Under the pieces are notes generated by a model. It saw only the letters and a program-made list of their open reading frames with translations, had not been told where the DNA came from and did no database searches. From Pseudomonadales bacterium (lineage in GTDB: Bacteria > Pseudomonadota > Gammaproteobacteria > Pseudomonadales > Azotimanducaceae): 7,383 bases of DNA. Location: contig JAGWBL010000045.1 of assembly GCA_021295935.1 (NCBI GenBank), positions 1 to 7,383 on the forward strand, given 5' to 3'. The translations under genes and the position numbers were made by a program. Below are positions 1 to 5,700 of the stretch, in pieces. Every line of letters starts with the position of its first letter. Position 1 is the first letter of the stretch.

Positions 1-212
1 ATCACCAAGTAGGTGATGTAGAGCCCAAGACCCGCTAGTCCCAGAAACAGAAGCAGCAGCCAACTCGGCAACGATCCTTGGTCGACATCGAAGGTCTCGT
101 CCCGCTTTCGAGCTGCCTTCCTTCGCCGGAGTTGCCTCACTGCAATTCCCGTGAGGTAGGTGAGTCCAAGCGCCAGAACGACGGCGATCAGAATGTGAAG
201 TAGATGGCGCAT
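1..212 (-). CDS. Small two-helix membrane protein, N-terminal part (runs off left edge)
   Basis: About 70 residues are visible and no stop is reached before the window edge, so the protein is partial at its C-terminus. Residues ~4-25 form a hydrophobic helix (LLHILIAVVLALGL...). A strongly basic linker follows at ~26-38 (RQLRRRKAARKR), then an acidic patch (DETFDVD), then a second hydrophobic segment at ~50-70 (WLLLLFLGLAGLGLYI). By the positive-inside rule the basic linker should face the cytoplasm, with the N-terminus outside. The ATG at 212 is the first possible start because an in-frame TAG lies two codons upstream (216-218). No good Shine-Dalgarno sequence precedes it, which lowers confidence. 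It is divergent from the lipoprotein gene, with 195 bp between them. I do not recognise the family. A chance reading frame is possible, but the hydrophobic-basic-hydrophobic layout looks like a real inner-membrane protein. Confidence 0.5.
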   Translation of the reverse strand, partial: MRHLLHILIAVVLALGLTYLTGIAVRQLRRRKAARKRDETFDVDQGSLPSWLLLLFLGLAGLGLYITYLV

Positions 213-407
213 GCGCTAGCTGGAAATGCAGCTCGGACTGCTCCAAGCATACTTTCACCTGCTGGCCGATCCCCGGGAAGCGTCACGGGGTAGCATGCAG
301 CAATGTGTGCCAGTCGTTCATTCCGGGCACCCATGTCGGCATTCGCCTCGGTCAGCCGGCGGCACCGAACAAAGACCCCACCAGCCAACGCAAGAGAAGA
401 CCGCTGC

Positions 408-839
408 ATGAGCGAGAATTCGACGCCACGCCGGCTTTTTCCATTGCTGGCCCTCGTTGCTGGTTGTGCAACCGCAGATGGCACTTCACCGAACGTCGAG
501 GGTGCTACACCGAAGGAGGACACCAAGGCAGGGATCGAACAGTGGAAGTGCGGCGACTATTTGGACGGCTGCGGGTTCCTTGCAAAGAACTGCGTAACGT
601 TGACGGCTAACCTGCACGACGGCACCGGTGAGATCAGATTCGGCGAGATCGTCGAGACCACGCAATTCGAAGTGCAGGGCCTTGAACGCCGGTGGAATTG
701 GTGCCTGAATAATGTAGAGGGCACCTATGAGTGCGCCTTTGTGATCTCTGTCGATGGAACGGGCAGCTATTACAACTTCCGTGGTTCGGACAGTGGAACG
801 GAAAAACCTAGGGGCCTGTTCAAGTGTGCAAAACGCTGA
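408..839 (+). CDS. Cysteine-rich secreted lipoprotein of unknown function
   Basis: This 143-residue protein starts with a type II signal peptide: a short basic n-region (TPRR, 6-9), a hydrophobic core (LFPLLALVAG) and a lipobox LVAGC ending at Cys20. The mature protein should be lipid-anchored at Cys20. A low-complexity linker (~21-40, rich in T, S, G, P, E) separates the anchor from a compact domain (~43-143). That domain has six further cysteines (48, 55, 62, 99, 109, 140), an even number that fits three disulfide bonds outside the cytoplasm. It also has aromatic motifs such as RRWNWC and GSYYNFRG. The reading frame is open back to an ATG at 303, but the 408 start is preferred: it gives a proper signal peptide and has an AGAGAAGA ribosome binding site seven bases upstream (393-400). 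It converges on the helicase gene, with 47 bp between the stops. The fold and function are not recognised. Confidence 0.75.
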   Translation: MSENSTPRRLFPLLALVAGCATADGTSPNVEGATPKEDTKAGIEQWKCGDYLDGCGFLAKNCVTLTANLHDGTGEIRFGEIVETTQFEVQGLERRWNWCLNNVEGTYECAFVISVDGTGSYYNFRGSDSGTEKPRGLFKCAKR

Positions 840-849
840 GTTCAGACGG

Positions 850-885
850 AGCGTGAATGCCCTGGCGGGCAAAGACGATCACGCT
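850..885. terminator. Nested inverted repeat between convergent genes, possible bidirectional terminator
   Basis: An outer 7-bp perfect stem pairs AGCGTGA (850-856) with TCACGCT (879-885). Inside it, a 5-bp stem pairs TGCCC (858-862) with GGGCA (867-871) around a TGGC tetraloop. The structure fills nearly all of the 47-bp gap between the lipoprotein stop (839) and the helicase stop (887), which is where a shared terminator would sit. No run of T follows on either strand, so it is not a classical intrinsic terminator. Pairing is seen directly; termination is inferred. Confidence 0.4.
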
Positions 886-886
886 G

Positions 887-3880
887 TCAACGTCGCATGC
901 GCCGTCTTGATTTCGCATCGTTTGGCACCCACCCGCGCGCTCGATTTGACTTCCTCAGGTTTCGTGTGTAGTTGCAGTCCGGGAAGTTCGAGCATCCGAG
1001 GAAGCGGCCGTGCCTGCCCATTCTGGTGTTCAGCCAGCCGTTACAGACGGGACAGGCCTCGATGGACCCGCCACAGTCGCGGCAGAGGTAGGCCTGGCCG
1101 GACCTGACGGGAAGGCCGTTCCCGCACAGGGGGCAGGAACCCGCCGTGTGCTCGCAGAGTGGAAAGTTCGAGCACCCGAAGAAAACGCTTTGGTCTCTGG
1201 CGTTTTCCCGACGGTCCATCCGGCCGCCAATGCATAGCGGACAGGAGACGTTCCCTGCCGACGGACGGCCGAACACCTCCACATCGTAATCGCGGTCGAT
1301 CAACTCCGTCACGAATTCGGACGGTGGTCCGCTGTCGGCAAGCAGGAAGACTTGCCGTCTCGCCCGGGTCATGGCCACATAGAGCAAGCGACGCTCCTCA
1401 GCGTTCGGGTGAGTCTCGGGTGCCGCCAGCACCAGATCGAGCAGCGGATCGTCGGCGACTTCGGCGGGAAACCCGTGCTTTCCCGAACGGAGGCCGAGGA
1501 CCACAACATAATCGGCCTCGAGTCCCTTCGAACGATGCACGGTCATCCAAGTGAAGCGAAGGCCCGGATGCTGCCTCGGCAACGCGTCCAGATTGCGGGG
1601 CCGCAGATGCTTGTAGCGACCCAGCAATAGCACCTCCGACGTGCCATCGTGCCGTCGGGCGTCCTCCGTGATCCGTTCGAGCGCTTCTGGTAGAAGCGAG
1701 AGTTCCTGTTCGTCGGAAAGCCCGACGTATACAGAGGGCCGGTTCGCCTTGCGGATCGTGTGGACCGTTTTGCGGATCTGCGCCGAATTGCGAAGCACGA
1801 AATCTGTTGCGACCGCCGCGATGCGGTCGGCGCAACGGAATGTGGTTGCAAGAAAGACTCGGTTGCACGAGCCGAAGTAGTCCCTGAACTCCCGCATGAC
1901 CGCGATGTCCGAGCCGCCGAACCGGTAGATCGCCTGCCAGTCGTCCCCGAGCGCGAACAACTGGGACCCTGGCGAGCTGTCGAGCAGAGACTTCATCAGC
2001 CGAGCGCGGGACGGCGAAATGTCCTGGAACTCGTCTACCAGAATGTACTTGAACGGACTGCGGTAACGACCTCTCTCCACGAGATCGGTCGCTCGGTTGA
2101 TCATGTCGTGGAAGTCGATTTCGCCTAAGCGGGCGAGCTCTTTCTGGTAGCGCTCGAAGATCGGCCGAAAAACCGAGAGAAACGCCTCCGCCCGCCTCCG
2201 GTCACGGCGCGTGCAGGCACGTTCGGCGATCTCGTCAAAGGACAGCCGGCTTCCTTTGTAGTGCTGCAGAAAGGTCGCCACCAAACGCGCGAAAGGATCG
2301 ATCCTCCCCTGTTCGTTGAGCACGGCGAAAGTCTTCTCGCGCGGTATCGGCGAGAAAGTCACGCCATGGACCAAGAGCTTCTCCTGCAGGTTCCGGAGCA
2401 GCTTGCCATCAGTCTTTTCGTGACTGAAGGTCTCGATCAGGACGGTGCAGTGCCTGGCATGCTCATTGCGCTTCCACTCCATGTCCTGCAGATACTTCTC
2501 CTGGTCGACGAATGGCGCGGTGTTCCCCGCGTCGTTGATCCCAAAATGCTCGATGTAGATGCCATGCTCGGGAAGATGGAAGTCGGGCTTGTACTGGCTC
2601 CTCTCCGGGGTCGCCAAGTCGTGCTCATAAGGGGTTTCGTACTCGTAAGCGACGCCGTTCAGATAAAGGAAATTCGCGATCTCGCATTCCTCGAAGCTGC
2701 GGACTACCTCGCCCTTCAGCGAGCGGATGCCGAACTTTCGGATGTAATCGAAGTACTCGCCGTGGGGCTTGAACTCGTACTGGCTCCTGTACGGTGCGAA
2801 CTGCCCTTGAAACCACTCCAGCACGGTTTGCGTCACTCCGTCCTCGGCGAACAGATCGGCCACGATTCCCTTGATCTGATCGAACAGGGCCCGGTCGTTC
2901 TCGGCCGTCGCGGCGAGCGTCGGGCGCTTGCCTTCGGCTTTGCCGATGATCGCCATAGCGAGGCTGTGGAAGGTCCGCACCGTCGCGTCGCGCGCGATCG
3001 CGGTGCCGAGGCGTTTATCCATCCGCTCGTCCATTTCCCTCCTGGCATCGCGCGCGAAGGTCAGACGCAGCATATCAAAGGGCTTGCGATACCCCTTTCG
3101 GATGAGCCAGCCGGCCTTGGCCACGATGAGCGAGGTCTTGCCGCTACCGCCCGCGGCGACACAGAGGTTGCGGTGATCGTCAACCACGACTGCCCTGCGT
3201 TGCTCCTCCGTGAGCGGGCGGGCCTCGATCCGGTCGAAGAATTCGCGCGAACGTACCAGCTCGTTGGTGACGAACGTCTCGTTAGCCTTCGCCTTGGCAT
3301 CGCCTGGCGCTTTCAGAAACTCCAGAACTCTTCGCAGCATTCGGACTTCGGCAGCTTCCGATAGCGCTTCCGGCCACTGCGTCGGGAACGCCCCTGCAAC
3401 TGTTTGCGCTTCGGCCTCAAGATCGCGAAGTGCGTCGGCAGTGAGGTATCTGGGCGGATCGGCCAATGCCGACAGCCGGTCATGTATGGAGCGGAGCGTT
3501 TCCAGTTGCGTCGCAAGCGTACGTCGCCACCAGTCGCCCCTCGCTGTTTCAAGCGCATCGGCAAGAGCGTTTGCATCCGTTCGCGACAAGCCGGAAACAC
3601 GCACGTTCCCTGCGGTATGGCGCACCCGAACGCCGGAATAGAGCCACCCGCCAGTCACGACGACCACTTCCACATCGCCCAACGATTTCTCAGTGGGACG
3701 TGAACCGAAAAGCAGCCGGACCGATTCGGCGTTCACCGATGCCGCTCGGGCATGGCGCGGGTGCAGGATCGCGAACAGGATCCTGGCGAGGCCGGCGCGC
3801 TTGGCCGGAAACAGGGTGTCCGTAGCAGAACTCGGTCGATGCCTGCATCGCTCGGCGTGCAGTGATGTCGCGTCGAGCAA
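887..3880 (-). CDS. UvrD/Rep-family (helicase IV/HelD-like) DNA helicase with inserted nuclease-like domain and C-terminal zinc-finger tail
   Basis: This 997-residue protein is a superfamily 1 ATP-dependent helicase, expected to be a cytoplasmic 3'-5' DNA translocase. Motifs in order: Q-motif LTEEQRRAVV (223-232); Walker A AGGSGKTS (243-250); Ia LRLTFARDARREMDERM (271-287); Ib TFHSL (303-307); II DEFQD (616-620); III GDDWQAIYRF (645-654); IV TTFR (679-682); V VHRSKGLEADYV (781-792); VI YVAMTRARR (834-842). The motor resembles E. coli helicase IV (GDDWQAIYRF, DEFQDISP, a weak N-terminal domain before the motor), but E. coli HelD is much shorter, under 700 residues. The extra length comes from an insertion at ~385-510 that reads like a PD-(D/E)XK nuclease (E397/E400, YKPDF with D433, YIEHFG with E444, EWKR at 468-471), and a tail with 12 cysteines (880-969) forming three C4 zinc sites like those of topoisomerase I. 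The start is a TTG: an in-frame TAG lies two codons upstream and the first in-frame ATG (Met181) is far inside. A GTG at codon 49 is an alternative. The gene stands alone on its strand. A repair role is likely; a role in defence is possible. Confidence 0.95.
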   Translation of the reverse strand: MLDATSLHAERCRHRPSSATDTLFPAKRAGLARILFAILHPRHARAASVNAESVRLLFGSRPTEKSLGDVEVVVVTGGWLYSGVRVRHTAGNVRVSGLSRTDANALADALETARGDWWRRTLATQLETLRSIHDRLSALADPPRYLTADALRDLEAEAQTVAGAFPTQWPEALSEAAEVRMLRRVLEFLKAPGDAKAKANETFVTNELVRSREFFDRIEARPLTEEQRRAVVVDDHRNLCVAAGGSGKTSLIVAKAGWLIRKGYRKPFDMLRLTFARDARREMDERMDKRLGTAIARDATVRTFHSLAMAIIGKAEGKRPTLAATAENDRALFDQIKGIVADLFAEDGVTQTVLEWFQGQFAPYRSQYEFKPHGEYFDYIRKFGIRSLKGEVVRSFEECEIANFLYLNGVAYEYETPYEHDLATPERSQYKPDFHLPEHGIYIEHFGINDAGNTAPFVDQEKYLQDMEWKRNEHARHCTVLIETFSHEKTDGKLLRNLQEKLLVHGVTFSPIPREKTFAVLNEQGRIDPFARLVATFLQHYKGSRLSFDEIAERACTRRDRRRAEAFLSVFRPIFERYQKELARLGEIDFHDMINRATDLVERGRYRSPFKYILVDEFQDISPSRARLMKSLLDSSPGSQLFALGDDWQAIYRFGGSDIAVMREFRDYFGSCNRVFLATTFRCADRIAAVATDFVLRNSAQIRKTVHTIRKANRPSVYVGLSDEQELSLLPEALERITEDARRHDGTSEVLLLGRYKHLRPRNLDALPRQHPGLRFTWMTVHRSKGLEADYVVVLGLRSGKHGFPAEVADDPLLDLVLAAPETHPNAEERRLLYVAMTRARRQVFLLADSGPPSEFVTELIDRDYDVEVFGRPSAGNVSCPLCIGGRMDRRENARDQSVFFGCSNFPLCEHTAGSCPLCGNGLPVRSGQAYLCRDCGGSIEACPVCNGWLNTRMGRHGRFLGCSNFPDCNYTRNLRKSNRARGWVPNDAKSRRRMRR

Positions 3881-4036
3881 CGCCTACCGTTCCCATCCCA
3901 TTTGTATCAACATGTCGCCGTCGTCTGCGGGTGGCGAGTCCAGCTCCGTCTACGGTGGATTGTCACGGCTGCGGCGGCGAAGCGTCCAGCCTTCGTTTTC
4001 CAATGTCACCGCCATCACGCACTAAAACCGACCATT

Positions 4037-4065
4037 GCCATATTTGGTCTGAAACTGCCCTGCAA
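4037..4065 (-). promoter_or_regulatory. Weak candidate promoter for the helicase gene
   Basis: Read on the minus strand, TTGCAG (4060-4065) and TATGGC (4037-4042) are 17 bases apart, a sigma70-like spacing with partial matches to both boxes. It lies about 160 bp upstream of the helicase TTG start, in a locally AT-richer patch. Matches this weak occur by chance, so this is only a place to look. Confidence 0.2.
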
Positions 4066-4339
4066 TAGCAAGTATCTTCGATTGGAGTGTATGTAGGGTC
4101 TGAAAACCCGCGGAAGTTGATGATTCTGGTGCAGGGAAGAACACGGATGGAATCAAGAGTTCGCTCCCCAAATGGATCTGCCAGGCTTGTACGCTAACCG
4201 CAATTTCTTGTTGCCGCTGGCATCAATCAACAATAGCGTGTTGGAATTGGGCAACTCGAATCAACGTCGGTGACCACGCGCACAGCCGCTCATCTTTGGA
4301 TCGACTACTTCCAGCAGGTGAGAGCCCGAGTCCATCAGG

Positions 4340-4374
4340 CGAGAAAGGCTCTTCTCGGTATCTGAGAGCTCTCA
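4340..4374. repeat. Hairpin followed by a perfect 12-bp palindrome
   Basis: CGAGAA (4340-4345) pairs with TTCTCG (4352-4357) around a six-base loop. Five bases later comes TGAGAGCTCTCA (4363-4374), a perfect 12-bp palindrome. The palindrome could be a dimeric-regulator site or part of an RNA stem. No gene starts or ends nearby, so its role is unknown and chance cannot be excluded. Confidence 0.35.
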
Positions 4375-4717
4375 ACCCGCGCACGCTTCCTCAGTCTTGA
4401 TCCATTGCACGGCGATCCCGGTCAAAGTCCCCTCTATCGCTTCCTGCTCATGAAGCGGAAGAAAATCTGAGGAGAGTGCAGACCGTTGCGCCACGTAAGA
4501 GGTTGAGAGCAACAGAAACGCACCCATGTCTATCGCACTCAGCGATGAACCAAGACGCCACACTGGTGAGTGCAACAGACTGAATTGGGGTTGCTTCTTG
4601 CACCGCTACTGCCCATCCATCGACACACACCGGCCTGGATGAGCGACATGCTTGCGCAATTGAGCTTCGACCGAATCCAACCGCTTGTTCGGTGTCCGAA
4701 TTGAACAGGCATGGATG

Positions 4718-4787
4718 GTGATCGCCGCGCCGGCCACCTGCCATCGCGACTGCTGCCGACGGTCGGCAGGTGCCGGGAGTGATCGCC
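4718..4787. repeat. Miniature palindromic element bracketed by 9-bp direct repeats (MITE- or REP-like)
   Basis: Identical 9-mers GTGATCGCC sit at 4718-4726 and 4779-4787. Just inside them are near-perfect inverted arms: CCGGCCACCTGCC (4730-4742) and GGCAGGTGCCGG (4765-4776), which pair with a single bulged base (C4734). The gaps between arms and direct repeats are three and two bases, so the structure is almost symmetrical. A second hairpin, TGCCGA (4754-4759) with TCGGCA (4763-4768), uses part of the right arm and so competes with the outer stem. Direct repeats outside terminal inverted repeats are what a small non-autonomous insertion with a 9-bp target duplication would leave. No transposase is present, and only one copy is visible in this window. 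Confidence 0.5.
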
Positions 4788-5179
4788 AAGAAAGCGAGGT
4801 TCGGCGAAGCCAACTGTCAGCAATCACCGGCCTGCACGAGACCTCCACGGGGTGTCAACGCATGCGAGAGAGCTGCTTCATGCGCCCCATCTGGGCATGG
4901 CGAACGAGAGCTCGGCAAAGGTCAGAATTCCGCTTCTGGCGAGAAGGCCTCTCAACGTCCACAGAAGAAGCAATGCGAATCCTGCGTGGAACTCCTGGAG
5001 ATGCAACCCCAAGCGGATGAAGCCCCGTCCCGATCACGCTTTCTGCTTCGAGCGCGATTGTTTCGTGAGGTCCGAATCGGGTGCAACTCAACAGGTACGT
5101 CCGATGGAATCAGGCGTACCGCATATTCGTCGGCAATCGACGGTGGTGGCGACGACACAATTCTTGACCGTCAGATCTG

Positions 5180-5551
5180 CTACTCGCGGGAGGCCTTGTA
5201 GGCGCCCTTGGCGGCAATTGCCAATTGATCAACCGCATCGACTATGCGCGAAGTCTCTTCGCCATCCAGCTGATCACCACCCGATTGGACGACCAGTTCT
5301 GCAAGACTGGTTCGCAACTGCTCCAGGGTCCAACCCACGGGATGGTCACTCGTGATGGGCGTGATAGTGTTCTTGCCGAAGACCTCCGTGTGGAAATGAG
5401 GCTCCTGCTTGAAGCAGTCGTACCTGAGAAGTTCCTCTTCGTTGCCATCGACGGGTCCGAGCACCCGAATGCAGAGTCCTTCGTCACCTCGCAAGTGGCG
5501 GTATGAGACGTGGAAGCGAAAGCGGCCCAATTGAACTGAATCCGGGATCAT
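5180..5551 (-). CDS. Small conserved-looking soluble protein of unknown function
   Basis: This 123-residue protein has no signal peptide or membrane segment and should be cytoplasmic. Its N-terminal half (~8-56) reads as beta-rich: RFRFHVSYRHL, then LCIRVLGPVDG, then LLRYDCFKQEPHFH with a His-x-His pair (H52, H54) close to D45 and C46 that could bind a metal. Its C-terminal half is helical: WTLEQLRTSLAELV (~74-87) and a closing helix (~99-120). The balanced composition and mixed alpha/beta pattern look like a real protein, unlike the frames just downstream. The ATG at 5551 has a strong AGGAG eight bases upstream. The gene is divergent from the carboxypeptidase, with 149 bp between starts, and is followed by the long gene-poor stretch. 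I have an impression of similar small uncharacterised proteins with an RYDCF...PHxH core but cannot name a family. Confidence 0.8.
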   Translation of the reverse strand: MIPDSVQLGRFRFHVSYRHLRGDEGLCIRVLGPVDGNEEELLRYDCFKQEPHFHTEVFGKNTITPITSDHPVGWTLEQLRTSLAELVVQSGGDQLDGEETSRIVDAVDQLAIAAKGAYKASRE

Positions 5552-5559
5552 GGGCGACT

Positions 5560-5564
5560 CTCCT
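5560..5564 (-). promoter_or_regulatory. Strong ribosome binding site of the small unknown gene
   Basis: Read on the minus strand, AGGAG sits within AGAGAGGAGAG, eight bases before the ATG at 5551. This is the best Shine-Dalgarno match in the window and fixes both the start and the reality of this small gene. Confidence 0.7.
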
Positions 5565-5618
5565 CTCTGAATCGACGGTTGGGATCAAAGGATACCAACG
5601 GTCACGGAGGCGCTCTGG

Positions 5619-5664
5619 CGTGCGCACGTTCGATTGCGGCGAGACGATATTGCATACACTGCAA
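5619..5664. promoter_or_regulatory. Two short palindromes between divergent genes, possible operators
   Basis: The 149-bp gap between the small unknown gene and the carboxypeptidase gene holds CGTGCGCACG (5619-5628), a perfect 10-bp palindrome, and TTGCA-TACAC-TGCAA (5650-5664), a 5-bp inverted repeat with a five-base spacer. The second overlaps TACACT (5655-5660), a weak -10-like box for the plus-strand gene; TTGCGG (5634-5639) lies 15 bases upstream of that, which is short for a -35 box. A regulator binding here could control both genes. The palindromes are directly visible; regulation is inferred. Confidence 0.3.
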
Positions 5665-5690
5665 CCCACCCCGTTTTCCATGGTCGCCGT

Positions 5691-5695
5691 GAGGG
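5691..5695 (+). promoter_or_regulatory. Ribosome binding site deciding the carboxypeptidase start
   Basis: GAGGG, within GTGAGGG, ends five bases before the ATG at 5701. The upstream in-frame ATG at 5680 has only pyrimidine-rich sequence in front of it, so this site favours 5701. Confidence 0.5.
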
Positions 5696-5700
5696 CATTG

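Larger units (their letters stand above)
3881..5179. other. Gene-poor stretch of about 1.3 kb with no convincing coding sequence
   Basis: Open frames of 60-167 codons occur here on both strands and overlap one another heavily. None has a good ribosome binding site, a recognisable motif or a protein-like composition; they are rich in R, S, C and P, as expected from random reading of GC-rich DNA. Frames on the two strands compete most clearly at 4448-4823 (minus) and 4685-5355 (plus). The stretch holds a 70-bp repeat-bracketed palindromic element (4718-4787), a hairpin plus 12-bp palindrome (4340-4374) and a weak promoter candidate for the helicase. It may be decayed coding sequence, a long regulatory region, or hold an RNA gene I cannot recognise. 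No tRNA, transposase remnant or CRISPR-like repeat was seen. Confidence 0.6.

Noticed and set aside
303..407. Upstream extension of the lipoprotein to an ATG at 303
   Set aside because: It would place 35 polar, arginine-rich residues before the signal peptide. The ATG at 408 has a better ribosome binding site and gives a normal lipoprotein signal.
2261..3364. Long plus-strand open frame of 367 codons
   Set aside because: It lies wholly antisense to the helicase, whose conserved motifs are certain. The frame is a by-product of GC-rich codon use and has no recognisable motif.
4046..4105. GGTCTGAAA occurring twice about 51 bp apart
   Set aside because: Only two copies of a 9-mer with unrelated flanks; not a CRISPR or iteron array.
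4448..4823. Overlapping minus-strand frames (121 and 94 codons) in the gene-poor gap
   Set aside because: No ribosome binding site, no motif, and composition rich in R, S, C and A that differs from the real genes. Similar frames exist on the opposite strand.
5068..5085. GGTCCGAATC, resembling a tRNA T-arm
   Set aside because: No matching acceptor stem, anticodon arm or D-arm can be drawn around it.
4770..5355. Overlapping plus-strand frames of 143 and 167 codons
   Set aside because: They run into the well-supported minus-strand gene at 5180-5551, have poor starts and no recognisable domains.
5503..5700. Upstream extension of the carboxypeptidase to 5503 or 5680
   Set aside because: The extension overlaps the start of the divergent gene, is not protein-like, and makes the enzyme longer than family members. 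The ATG at 5701 has a ribosome binding site.
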